A stretch of 64,000 bases of DNA from positions 1 to 64,000 of the forward strand of contig CANMSB010000003.1 in the NCBI GenBank assembly GCA_947500445.1, read 5' to 3'. This document shows, piece after piece, positions 53,767-62,718 of this stretch. Position 1 is the stretch's first letter; the number at the start of each line of letters is the position of its first letter. The translations under genes were made by a program, and so were the position numbers. The notes under the pieces are model-generated. The model searched no databases and was not told the DNA's origin. It saw nothing but the letters and a program-made list of their open reading frames with translations. The stretch is from an uncultured Flavobacteriaceae bacterium. Lineage in GTDB: Bacteria; Bacteroidota; Bacteroidia; Flavobacteriales; Flavobacteriaceae.

Positions 53767-54285
53767 TTACCAGTCGGCCAAAGAGGCGTTGAAAATATCT
53801 TGGGTAATCCGCTCAAAAATGATTTCATGGGCCTCACTTTTTACGGCGGACAACTGTTGGTTTGCGGGATAGTCGAAAAAGAAGGAGAAGCGTTGATCAA
53901 AATCCGAATCTTCCTTGGTATTGTTGTAAAAACGCACTTTTACGGACATGGTCAACCGATTTTGCGCTGCGGTCGATTGTGCCGTAGCACTCATTGGCGA
54001 TATACGGTATTCCACTATTTCTCCCTCATAGAGCAGGTCGCCCGTATTGTTGACCAATTGCAAGTTCGATTGGTCCTGTATCCTGTTTTGCAACGCTTGG
54101 GTAAAATCGCGATCGACGCCCGGTTCAAAAGTGGACCCCGGACTTTGGGTAGCGTAGTTTTGAAAGTAGGATACCTGAAAGGTTTTGGCCGTACCGGGAT
54201 TTCCGCCCGTAAAATTGTACACCCCGCAACCGTTCAATAAAAGCGTTGCGGTAATCGCTAGTAAAACGTATTTTAATTTGATCAC
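53767..54285 (-). CDS. lptE: LPS-assembly lipoprotein LptE
   Basis: 172 residues with a lipobox (LLLNGC). CGVYNFTGGNPGTAKTFQVSYFQNYA is the Bacteroidota LptE start, followed by a mixed alpha/beta fold. LptE plugs LptD at the outer membrane for LPS insertion, so with lptC (15500) both ends of the Lpt bridge are represented in this window. Confidence 0.88.
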   Translation of the reverse strand: MIKLKYVLLAITATLLLNGCGVYNFTGGNPGTAKTFQVSYFQNYATQSPGSTFEPGVDRDFTQALQNRIQDQSNLQLVNNTGDLLYEGEIVEYRISPMSATAQSTAAQNRLTMSVKVRFYNNTKEDSDFDQRFSFFFDYPANQQLSAVKSEAHEIIFERITQDIFNASLADW

Positions 54286-54321
54286 TTCTTCTAATTTTAT
54301 CTTATGATGAAAGGGAAACCC

Positions 54322-54397
54322 CTATTTCTCTCTTCTCTATTTTCTACCGTCTTTTTCTCTCCTCTAAGGTCTCTTCTCTTTTTTCTCTTCCCTATTT
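54322..54397. repeat. Heptad-phased polypyrimidine tract (TCTnnnn)
   Basis: TCT begins at 54329, 54336, 54343 and 54350, then after a 6-base unit at 54363, 54370, 54377 and 54384. This gives a degenerate 7-bp repeat in the gap between the activator gene and lptE. On the transcribed (minus) strand it is purine-rich (AGA heptads). It has the same period as the array at 1-161 but a different unit. Confidence 0.75.
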
Positions 54398-54413
54398 TCG
54401 AACTCCCCCGGTC

Positions 54414-55685
54414 TTAAAGATCATACTGTTTTATTTTGCGATAGAGGGTTCGTTCCGAAATGCCGAGCTCGGAAGCTGCGGCCTTGCGTTTTCCTCTATT
54501 TCGCTCCAAGGACTTTTTAATAAGTTCCACTTCCTTTTGTTGTAGGGATAGTGTTTCTTCCTCTTCTATTTCCTCCGCAAAATGATATTTATCTTCCGTT
54601 GCCGTTACGTAGGACGCTGTTTCGGTATTCGGTTTTTCCGGTAATTGCAATACCTCTAGGGTGTCCTCCTCAGGGTCCGGGTTGGGTGAAGGTTCGTTAC
54701 CGTATATTTTTTGGATCAGGCTTTCGTTCTCTTCCTGGACTTTTTCGGTGTCATTATTTTTGAGCAGCTCCAAAGTCAATTTTTTAAGGTCGTTCAGATC
54801 TCCTTTCATGTCAAAGAGCACCTTGTATAAAATTTCCCTTTCCGTACTAAAATCGGTTTCCTTTTTGGTGTTTCCGACGACTGCGGGTAAGTTGGAGCCG
54901 GCCATGGTCGGTAAATAACCGTTTAGGGTGGCGGCGGAAATACTTCTGCTTTTTTCGAGAACCGAAACCTGTTCCGCAATATTCCGCAGCTGACGGATGT
55001 TGCCCGGCCATCGGTAACGGCCAATCAATTCTACCGCATCGTTGTCCAACCGTATGGTGGGCATTTTATATTTTTGGCCAAAGTCCGAGGCAAATTTTCT
55101 AAACAATAGGTGTATATCGTCCTTTCGGTTCCGTAAAGGGGGAATGTTGATTTCTACCGTACTGAGCCTGTAATACAGGTCTTCACGAAATTTTTCCTTT
55201 TCGATGGCCTCGAACATGTTCACGTTCGTTGCGGCAACGATGCGCACATCGGTTTTTTGGGTCTGAGAGGACCCTACTTTTAAAAATTCGCCATTTTCCA
55301 GAACCCTTAGGAGCCGAACTTGGGTAGTAAGCGGAAGTTCCCCTACCTCGTCCAAAAAAATGGTTCCACCGTCGGCAACTTCAAAATATCCCCTTCGCGT
55401 TTGGGTGGCTCCGGTAAAGGCGCCTTTTTCATGACCGAAAAGTTCACTATCGATTGTCCCCTCGGGAATCGCACCGCAATTCACTGCAATATACTTGGCA
55501 TGTTTACGGTGGGAGAGGGCATGTATTATTTTTGGGATCGATTCCTTGCCCACACCGCTTTCCCCGGTCACCAATACCGAAATATCGGTGGGGGCGACCT
55601 GGATGGCTTTTTCTATGGCCCGGTTGAGTTTCATATCGTTACCGATAATTTCGAACCGTTGTTTTATTGATTGTATGCTTTCCAT
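54414..55685 (-). CDS. Sigma-54-dependent transcriptional activator
   Basis: 423 residues. The AAA+ domain (about 10-245) has Walker A GESGVGKES, the sigma-54 contact loop GAFTGA, Walker B GTIFLDEVGE and the arginine-finger region FREDLYYRL. A low-complexity acidic linker (about 330-380) leads to a Fis-type helix-turn-helix (about 385-423, RKAAASELGISERTLYRKIKQ). There is no receiver, GAF or PAS domain, so activity is probably controlled by abundance or by a partner. It heads the lptE-TPR-secG run and lies about 2.2 kb from the groES promoter, which has a sigma-54-like site. Confidence 0.93.
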   Translation of the reverse strand: MESIQSIKQRFEIIGNDMKLNRAIEKAIQVAPTDISVLVTGESGVGKESIPKIIHALSHRKHAKYIAVNCGAIPEGTIDSELFGHEKGAFTGATQTRRGYFEVADGGTIFLDEVGELPLTTQVRLLRVLENGEFLKVGSSQTQKTDVRIVAATNVNMFEAIEKEKFREDLYYRLSTVEINIPPLRNRKDDIHLLFRKFASDFGQKYKMPTIRLDNDAVELIGRYRWPGNIRQLRNIAEQVSVLEKSRSISAATLNGYLPTMAGSNLPAVVGNTKKETDFSTEREILYKVLFDMKGDLNDLKKLTLELLKNNDTEKVQEENESLIQKIYGNEPSPNPDPEEDTLEVLQLPEKPNTETASYVTATEDKYHFAEEIEEEETLSLQQKEVELIKKSLERNRGKRKAAASELGISERTLYRKIKQYDL

Positions 55686-55743
55686 TGTCTTTATTCATTT
55701 CCACGAAGGTGGAAATCTTTCCTTCCTGTTAAAATTTACTCCC

Positions 55744-57192
55744 TCACACCTGATTCTCCGAATATCCTACCGCCTCCCCGATAAGGGTGGCCGAAGTACA
55801 ACTGTTCATTTTTACCATTACAAATTCACCTACTTGATATCCTTCTTTAGGAAAAACGGCAACGGTATTCTGGGAGTTTCGGCCCATCCAATGTTCTTCG
55901 GATTTTTTAGAGGTGCCCTCGATCAATATTTCCTGAACCTGTCTTACATATTGTTCGGTGCGCAATTGGCAGTGTTTCCGTTGTAGGGCGATCACTTCGG
56001 ACAAACGTCTTTTTTTGGTTTCCAACGGCACATCGTCCTCCAACTTTCTGGCGGCCATGGTCCCGGGGCGTTCCGAATAGGCGAACATAAAACCGTAATC
56101 ATATTTTACGTATTCCATTAGGGACAAGGTGTCTTGATGATCCGCCTCGGTTTCGGTCGGGAAACCGGTGATCATGTCCTGGGAAATGCCACAATCGGGA
56201 ATCAGTTTGCGAATGTTGTCAATCAGCGCGAAGTACTCCTCACGGGTATGCAAGCGGTTCATGGCCTTTAAAATACGGTCGCTTCCACTTTGTACGGGCA
56301 GGTGAATGTAGTTACAGATGTTCTGGTGCCGTGCCATCACATGAATGACATCCAAGGTCATGTCCTGTGGGTTGGAAGTGGAAAAACGAATGCGCATCTT
56401 CGGTTGTGCTTGGGCGGTCATCTCCAAAAGTTTGGCAAAATTTACGGCAGTGGCCCGTTGCATTTCCGATGCCTTTTCAAAATCCTTCTTCATTCCGCCG
56501 CCATACCATAAGTAACTGTCGACGTTCTGGCCCAAAAGGGTAACCTCCCGATATCCCTTTTCCCAAAGTTCCGATACCTCTTGTAAAATCGATTGGGGTT
56601 CCCGGCTACGTTCCCTTCCACGGGTAAAGGGCACTACGCAAAAGGTACACATGTTGTCGCAGCCTCGGGTGATGGAAACAAATGCGGTTACCCCGTTGGT
56701 GTTGAGCCGTACAGGGGCAATATCGCCATAGGTTTCTTCCTTGGAAAGGATAACGTTCACGGCGTTTCTTCCTTCGTCGATTTCCTGTATCAGGTTGGGT
56801 AGGTCTTTATAGGCATCGGGGCCGACCACCATATCCACTATTTTCTCTTCTTCAAGAAGTTTGCTCTTGAGCCGTTCCGCCATACATCCCAACACGCCCA
56901 CTTTCATATGGGGCCGCGTCTCCTTTATCGCGTTAAATTTCTCCAAACGCTTGCGCACCGTAGCTTCAGCCTTTTCCCGAATGGAACAAGTGTTTACCAA
57001 TACCAGATCGGCCTCTTCCAAAGTATTGGTGGTGTTAAAGCCCTCATTGGCCAAAATCGATGCCACGATCTCACTGTCGGAAAAGTTCATTTGACAGCCA
57101 TAACTCTCTATGTAGAGTTTCCGGTCGTTGTCTTTTTTATGTTCCAAGGACAAGGAATTTCCCTGTACCGATTCGTCTATCGTTTTTTCCAT
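55744..57192 (-). CDS. miaB: tRNA methylthiotransferase MiaB
   Basis: Adds the methylthio group to i6A37 in tRNAs reading U-start codons, using radical SAM chemistry. 482 residues. An N-terminal UPF0004 domain carries three cluster Cys ([23 protein letters not shown] and LGCMAERLK). The radical SAM domain has [22 protein letters not shown], and a C-terminal TRAM domain follows ([15 protein letters not shown] and on). It is 58 bp upstream of the sigma-54 activator gene. Confidence 0.97.
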   Translation of the reverse strand: MEKTIDESVQGNSLSLEHKKDNDRKLYIESYGCQMNFSDSEIVASILANEGFNTTNTLEEADLVLVNTCSIREKAEATVRKRLEKFNAIKETRPHMKVGVLGCMAERLKSKLLEEEKIVDMVVGPDAYKDLPNLIQEIDEGRNAVNVILSKEETYGDIAPVRLNTNGVTAFVSITRGCDNMCTFCVVPFTRGRERSREPQSILQEVSELWEKGYREVTLLGQNVDSYLWYGGGMKKDFEKASEMQRATAVNFAKLLEMTAQAQPKMRIRFSTSNPQDMTLDVIHVMARHQNICNYIHLPVQSGSDRILKAMNRLHTREEYFALIDNIRKLIPDCGISQDMITGFPTETEADHQDTLSLMEYVKYDYGFMFAYSERPGTMAARKLEDDVPLETKKRRLSEVIALQRKHCQLRTEQYVRQVQEILIEGTSKKSEEHWMGRNSQNTVAVFPKEGYQVGEFVMVKMNSCTSATLIGEAVGYSENQV

Positions 57193-57223
57193 AACACTGC
57201 TTCCCGTCTATTTCGGGAAGGGT

Positions 57224-57256
57224 CAAAGATAGTACTAAATCCATTTTAGTGACAAA
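57224..57256 (-). promoter_or_regulatory. Promoter of miaB
   Basis: On the minus strand, TTTG (57253-57256) and TATCTTTG (57224-57231) are 21 bases apart. Both elements match and the spacing is slightly longer than 19. Confidence 0.65.
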
Positions 57257-57339
57257 TTGACAGGTATAAAATTATGATAAAAACGCAACGTGGCGGTCCA
57301 TTTCCCATCTTAAGGACATAACCAATAAAATCATACAAA

Positions 57340-58623
57340 ATGAAAAAGAAAATGAAAGGCCTATGCTTGATGGCCGTCCTTTTCCTGGCGTCCTGTTCGG
57401 ACGACGGGCCACAAGAAGGGTTTGCGGATTACGTGATCGCCACACCGATAACGGCCGATTTAGTGCAGTTTAAAGCGGAGGCCGTTGGGGTTTCCGAACC
57501 GGTTCCGATGCAGGAATCCGGTAAGATCTATGCCTATGGCGATTACATTTTTGTTAATGATGTGGGTAGGGGGTTCCACATTCTCGACAATACCGATCCG
57601 GTAACACCAGTGCCTATTGCGTTCATCAAATTAGAGGGGAATTTTGATATCGCCATAAAAAACAACCGACTGTTCGCGGACAGCTATGGCGACCTCGTCA
57701 TTTTTGATATCAGTGATATCAATGCCATTGGGGATGCCCAGCGGATCGAGAACGCTATTTATCAGCAGTTTTGGTGTACGTTCGATAGTACTGTCAAATG
57801 GCCGGAAGCGGACTACTATGATTACGACGGGTTTGATTATGGTTCCCAGGCCATTGTAGGTTGGGAAATGGAAACGAAGCGCATGCGGGTGACCGAATTC
57901 AACGATACCTACGGCTATGGTCAATATGAGGATATCGTTCTTTTTAACGACGCCGCCGCGCCCACGGCACCTACAACCGGACAGGGCGGGTCTTTTGCCC
58001 GTTTTAAGATCGTAGCGGATTATTTATATGCCGTAGAGCCGTTTACCATAAATGTTTTCGACATCTCCGATATCGACAACCCAATTATTTTGGAAGATGT
58101 GTATACCACTGGAGTGATAGAGACCATATACAATCAAGGCGATATTCTATTTTTAGGGGGGAGTAACGGGCTTTTTATTTACGATATTACCGATCCCGCC
58201 AAACCTGATTATGTTTCCGAATTCGTACATGCCACCGCTTGTGATCCCGTGGTGGTCGATGGCGACCATGCCTTTGTGACCTTAAGGGGAGGGAATGCCT
58301 GTGGGGCAGCGGAAAGTGGACTATACGTGATCGACGTTTCCGATTTGAATTCACCTACCCAAGAGGCTTTTTATCCATTGGTATCCCCCTACGGTCTCGG
58401 CTTTAAAGAGGATAAGCTCTTTGTTTGCGATGGTAGCAATGGTTTGTTGGTTTTTGATAAATCAACGGTTTCCGATCTGCAAACGCTTGACCATTTTAAG
58501 GAAGTAGATGCCTACGACGTTATTCCGTTACAGGAGTCGTTGCTGATGATCGGGAACAAGGAATTGCGACAATACCGTTATTCGGAAGACGGACTTACCC
58601 ATTTGAGTACGGTAGCGTTGTAG
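57340..58623 (+). CDS. LVIVD-repeat beta-propeller lipoprotein
   Basis: 427 residues with a lipobox (LFLASC, then SDDGPQ). Repeats of the LVIVD type form a propeller: GFHILDNTDPVTPVPI, LVIFDISDINAIGDAQ, INVFDISDIDNPIILED, LFIYDITDPAKPDYV and LYVIDVSDLNSPTQEA. Such proteins are surface-exposed; no enzymatic site is seen. It stands alone between miaB and topA, with a terminator 150 bp downstream. Confidence 0.88.
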   Translation: MKKKMKGLCLMAVLFLASCSDDGPQEGFADYVIATPITADLVQFKAEAVGVSEPVPMQESGKIYAYGDYIFVNDVGRGFHILDNTDPVTPVPIAFIKLEGNFDIAIKNNRLFADSYGDLVIFDISDINAIGDAQRIENAIYQQFWCTFDSTVKWPEADYYDYDGFDYGSQAIVGWEMETKRMRVTEFNDTYGYGQYEDIVLFNDAAAPTAPTTGQGGSFARFKIVADYLYAVEPFTINVFDISDIDNPIILEDVYTTGVIETIYNQGDILFLGGSNGLFIYDITDPAKPDYVSEFVHATACDPVVVDGDHAFVTLRGGNACGAAESGLYVIDVSDLNSPTQEAFYPLVSPYGLGFKEDKLFVCDGSNGLLVFDKSTVSDLQTLDHFKEVDAYDVIPLQESLLMIGNKELRQYRYSEDGLTHLSTVAL

Positions 58624-58776
58624 TGGGGCAACTGTTGGAATGTAGGTATTGCGACAATAAACGAAGGGCACGATGGACGCCGATGTCGTTGTCCTTCTTT
58701 GGTCTTAAGCTACTGTAAAACGTGCGTTTCAAGGCATTGCGGTACGGGTGTCGTACCGATAACAAGAATAGTAAAA

Positions 58777-58803
58777 ACACCTTCCGTTGGGAAGGTGTTT
58801 TTT
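58777..58803 (+). terminator. Rho-independent terminator after the LVIVD gene
   Basis: ACACCTTCC (58777-58785) pairs with GGAAGGTGT (58790-58798) around GTTG, followed by a T run to 58803. Confidence 0.92.
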
Positions 58804-58846
58804 AATACATATATATAAGGTATCGATTAAAATTAAAAAATTCGAC

Positions 58847-58854
58847 TACTTTTG
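58847..58854 (+). promoter_or_regulatory. Candidate -7 element for topA
   Basis: TACTTTTG fits TAnnTTTG, 18 bases before the topA ATG. The -33 position is not TTTG, so the support is partial. Confidence 0.5.
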
Positions 58855-58872
58855 TTCATCTAAAATCACCAT

Positions 58873-61377
58873 ATGGCCAAGAATTTAGTAATTGTAGAGT
58901 CACCGGCTAAAGCCAAAACGATCGAAAAGTTTTTAGGAAAGGACTTTAAGGTAGAATCAAGTTTTGGTCATATAGCGGATTTGCCCTCTAAGGAATTGGG
59001 CGTCGACGTGGATAATGACTTTGTGCCCAAGTACATTGTGGACGAGGATAAAAAGGCCTTGGTGAAAAAGTTGCGCGACCTTGCCAAAAAAGCGGAAACG
59101 ATCTGGCTCGCGAGTGATGAAGATCGGGAAGGGGAGGCCATCTCTTGGCATTTGGCGGAAACGTTGGATCTGGACAAGTCCAAAACCAAACGGATCGTAT
59201 TCAACTCCATTACAAAGAGCGCCATTCAAAAGGCTATTGAAAACCCAAGGGAGATCAACTATAATTTGGTGAACGCACAACAGGCCCGTAGGGTACTGGA
59301 TCGCTTGGTAGGATACGAGTTGTCGCCCGTGTTATGGAAAAAAATAAAACCGGGACTTTCCGCCGGGCGCGTACAATCGGTAGCGGTTCGGCTGATTGTC
59401 GAAAGGGAAAGGGAAATAGATGCGTTTACGCCGAAGGCTTCCTTTAAAATTTCTGCGGAATTTAAAACCGCCTCAGGCAGTACTTTTTCTGCCAAGTTGA
59501 ATAAGACGTTCGCTTCCAAAACGGAAGCCCAAACTTTTTTGGAACAAAATATAGGGGCCGATTTCTCTGTGGGGGAGTTGGATAAAAAGCCGGCGAAAAA
59601 ATCGCCCTCGGCACCGTTTACCACCTCCACTCTACAACAAGAGGCTTCCCGAAAACTCTATTTCTCCGTGGGGAGGACCATGCAGGTGGCCCAACGTCTT
59701 TACGAAGCGGGACTTATCACCTATATGCGAACCGATAGTGTGAACCTTTCGGGGGAGGCCATCGCTATGGCGAAAGAGGCCATTGTTGACAACTACGGGG
59801 AGGAATACAGTCAAGTACGTAACTTTAAGGGAAAATCAAAAGGGGCGCAAGAGGCGCACGAGGCCATACGCCCTACGAATATATTGAACCAATCGCCTTC
59901 TTTGGAGCGGGATCAATCGAAGTTGTACGAGTTGATATGGAAACGCGCGATCGCCTCGCAAATGGCCGATGCGCAATTGGAGCGTACCAATGTGAAGATC
60001 AAGGCCAATACCCATAACGAATTGTTTTCGGCCAATGGGGAGGTCATCAAGTTCGACGGTTTCTTAAAAGTATATATGGAAAGTTCCGATGAGGAGGATG
60101 CGCCCGAGGAGCAGGAGGGCATGTTGCCCGCAATGCAGATCGGCGACGCCCTTTCCAACAAGCACATTACCGCAACGGAACGTTTTTCCCGACCGCCGTA
60201 CCGGTTTACGGAAGCGTCCTTGGTTAAAAAGTTGGAGGAGCTCGGTATCGGGCGCCCGTCCACATACGCACCTACCATATCTACCATCCAAAATAGGGGC
60301 TATGCCGAAAAGGGAACGGTAGAGGGAACCGAACGAAATTATGTGCAATTGCTTTTGGAAAGCAATGCGGTACAGGAAAAAAAGTTGACCGAAATGGTGG
60401 GGTCGGACAAAGGGAAGTTGGTGCCTACGGATATCGGAATGATCGTAAACGATTTTCTGGTCAGTAATTTTGCCAACATATTGGACTATAATTTTACGGC
60501 CAAGGTAGAGGAGGATTTCGATGAAATCGCCGAGGGTTCGGAAGATTGGAAGAAAATGATGAAAACCTTTTATCAGGATTTTCATCCCAATGTGCTCGAC
60601 GTTTCCGAAAATGCCGAACGTGCCAGTGGCGAGCGGGTGTTGGGAAAAGATCCCAAAACGGGCAGACAAGTATCGGTACGGTTGGGCCGTTTTGGACCAA
60701 TGGTACAGATCGGTACCGTAGAAGAAGAGGAGAAACCACAGTTCGCTAGCCTTTTGCCCGAGCAATCATTGAACACCATTACCTATGAGGAGGCAATGGA
60801 GCTGTTTACCCTACCACGAAAATTGGGGGTATACAAAGGCGAGGAGGTCGAGGCCAACGTAGGCCGTTTTGGGCCTTATGTTCGCTACGGAAAAAAGTTT
60901 GTTTCCCTGGCCAAAGGAGAAAGTGCTTTTGATGTGGATATGGACCGTGCCTTGGAGCTGATCAAGGAAAAGGAAAAGGCCGATGCACCGATCATGTCCT
61001 ATGAGGAGAAGGACGTTACCAAAGGGAAGGGCCGTTTCGGACCTTTTATCAAATGGGACGGAATGTTTATCAATGTAAACAAGAAGTATGATTTTGATAA
61101 CCTTTCCAAAGAGGATATCATACAGCTGATCGAGGATAAGAAACAGAAAGAGATCGATAAGCTCATTCAAGAGTGGCCCGAAGAGGGCATCCGAATCGAG
61201 AAGGCCCGTTGGGGCAGACATAACATCATTAAGGGGAAAATAAAGGTGGAACTGGCCAAAACCGTCGACGCCACTAAAATTTCGTTGGAAGAAGCGCAAG
61301 CGCTTATCGAGAAAAAGGCCCCAAAAAAGAAAGCTGCAAAAAAGAAAACGACCAAGCCCAAAGCAAAGAAAAAGTAG
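58873..61377 (+). CDS. topA: DNA topoisomerase I
   Basis: Relaxes negative supercoils by a type IA mechanism. 834 residues. The Toprim domain has VIVESPAKAKTIEKF and SDEDREGEAISWH. The active Tyr is in LITYMRTDSVNLS. Three C-terminal repeats carry GRFGPMVQIG, GRFGPYVRYG and GRFGPFIKW, with no Cys-type zinc ribbons. The end is a very Lys-rich tail (AAKKKTTKPKAKKK), which should aid DNA binding. Confidence 0.97.
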   Translation: MAKNLVIVESPAKAKTIEKFLGKDFKVESSFGHIADLPSKELGVDVDNDFVPKYIVDEDKKALVKKLRDLAKKAETIWLASDEDREGEAISWHLAETLDLDKSKTKRIVFNSITKSAIQKAIENPREINYNLVNAQQARRVLDRLVGYELSPVLWKKIKPGLSAGRVQSVAVRLIVEREREIDAFTPKASFKISAEFKTASGSTFSAKLNKTFASKTEAQTFLEQNIGADFSVGELDKKPAKKSPSAPFTTSTLQQEASRKLYFSVGRTMQVAQRLYEAGLITYMRTDSVNLSGEAIAMAKEAIVDNYGEEYSQVRNFKGKSKGAQEAHEAIRPTNILNQSPSLERDQSKLYELIWKRAIASQMADAQLERTNVKIKANTHNELFSANGEVIKFDGFLKVYMESSDEEDAPEEQEGMLPAMQIGDALSNKHITATERFSRPPYRFTEASLVKKLEELGIGRPSTYAPTISTIQNRGYAEKGTVEGTERNYVQLLLESNAVQEKKLTEMVGSDKGKLVPTDIGMIVNDFLVSNFANILDYNFTAKVEEDFDEIAEGSEDWKKMMKTFYQDFHPNVLDVSENAERASGERVLGKDPKTGRQVSVRLGRFGPMVQIGTVEEEEKPQFASLLPEQSLNTITYEEAMELFTLPRKLGVYKGEEVEANVGRFGPYVRYGKKFVSLAKGESAFDVDMDRALELIKEKEKADAPIMSYEEKDVTKGKGRFGPFIKWDGMFINVNKKYDFDNLSKEDIIQLIEDKKQKEIDKLIQEWPEEGIRIEKARWGRHNIIKGKIKVELAKTVDATKISLEEAQALIEKKAPKKKAAKKKTTKPKAKKK

Positions 61378-61437
61378 GGTAGGCCGCTTTCGCGGAACCC
61401 TAAACCATATCACTAAACAACCCCAAAACACGTTTCA

Positions 61438-62595
61438 ATGGCATTTGATTTTTTGGTTCCCGTATCGGAAAAGGTACTCGCGCACAATGCGTTGCTGGCG
61501 CCGCAAGCTTTGGGAAACAATATTCAGCTGCACACTCCAAAAAACGGCATCCCCGATCTGGACAATGTCGACGTGGCATTGATCGGCGTTCGGGAATCGC
61601 GCAATGCCTTTGAAAAGAAAACGGAAAAACTGGATGTTTCCGGCATTCGATTGCAGTTGTACAAGTTGATGTTGGGCAACTGGAATACGCTTTTGGCCGA
61701 CATGGGGAACATTGAGGAGGGTGAAACCGTGGCGGATACCTATTTTTTGGTGCGGGAAACCGTGGCGGAAGTTTTGAAAAAAAATATAACGCCCATCGTC
61801 ATCGGCGCTACACAGGATATTACTTATCCCGTTTACCGGGCGTTCGACGGCATTCACGATATGATCAATATCGTATCGGTAGATAGCCGGTTCGATTTTG
61901 GAATGGACGACGAGCTGATCAGTTCGCATTCCTATATGAGTAAAATTATTACCGATAAACCCAACAACCTCTTTAATTTTTCAAACATCGGGTATCAAAG
62001 TTATTTCAACGCACAGGAAGAGATCGATCTTATGGAGCGTTTGTTTTTTGATGCTTACCGCTTGGGGGAAGTGGCCAACGATATCACCCTGGCGGAACCC
62101 GTGTTGCGAAATGCCCATATGGTAAGTGTGGATGCCCGGGCCGTTAGGTCGGGCGAGGTAGGGCATTCCGATAATTTCTCCCCCAACGGTTTTACCGGCC
62201 GTGAGATCTGCGCGATCGCCAGATATGCAGGGCTGAGCGAGAACGTTACCGCTTTTGGTATCTATGAAATGGAGAACCAACAGCAGTCCGCCCAATTGGT
62301 GGCACAAATACTATGGTATTTTATAGAGGGCCTGAATTTTCGCATGAAAGAGGCCCCGAATACCAACACTTCCGACTTCACAAAGTATACGGTTCCTACC
62401 GATACCGAGCAGTTGGTCTTCTATAAAAGTCATCTTACCGAAAGATGGTGGGTAGAAGTCCCCTCAATTTTGTCTTCGCATACTAAAACAAATTCAACGG
62501 CGTTATTACCATGCACTGAAAAGGACTATTTGGACGCTTGCGATCAGATCATTCCCGAAAGGTGGTTCAAAGCCTATAAGAAAGGTTTTAACTAA
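61438..62595 (+). CDS. Ureohydrolase-fold protein with degenerate metal site
   Basis: 385 residues of the arginase/agmatinase/formimidoylglutamase fold, annotated in this lineage as formimidoylglutamase. The metal-ligand motifs differ from active enzymes: GATQDI replaces GGGHS, VSVDSRFDFG replaces the DAHxD type, and VSVDARAVRSGE replaces SxDxxDP. The ligand His residues of the first two motifs are missing. It probably does not bind the usual Mn pair and may be a structural or regulatory protein. It sits between topA (60-bp gap) and gldK (123-bp gap), an order I recall from other flavobacteria, which hints at a type IX/gliding link. Confidence 0.85.
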   Translation: MAFDFLVPVSEKVLAHNALLAPQALGNNIQLHTPKNGIPDLDNVDVALIGVRESRNAFEKKTEKLDVSGIRLQLYKLMLGNWNTLLADMGNIEEGETVADTYFLVRETVAEVLKKNITPIVIGATQDITYPVYRAFDGIHDMINIVSVDSRFDFGMDDELISSHSYMSKIITDKPNNLFNFSNIGYQSYFNAQEEIDLMERLFFDAYRLGEVANDITLAEPVLRNAHMVSVDARAVRSGEVGHSDNFSPNGFTGREICAIARYAGLSENVTAFGIYEMENQQQSAQLVAQILWYFIEGLNFRMKEAPNTNTSDFTKYTVPTDTEQLVFYKSHLTERWWVEVPSILSSHTKTNSTALLPCTEKDYLDACDQIIPERWFKAYKKGFN

Positions 62596-62718
62596 TTGAT
62601 TTTTTTTTAAAGGATAATGTAACTGCATACAATAATTTGCTCAAAACGTAGTTTTAGAGTGTAGAATAAAACCATTGTTTTCGCAGTTAATAACCAGAAT
62701 CGAAATTTAACCTAAAGT

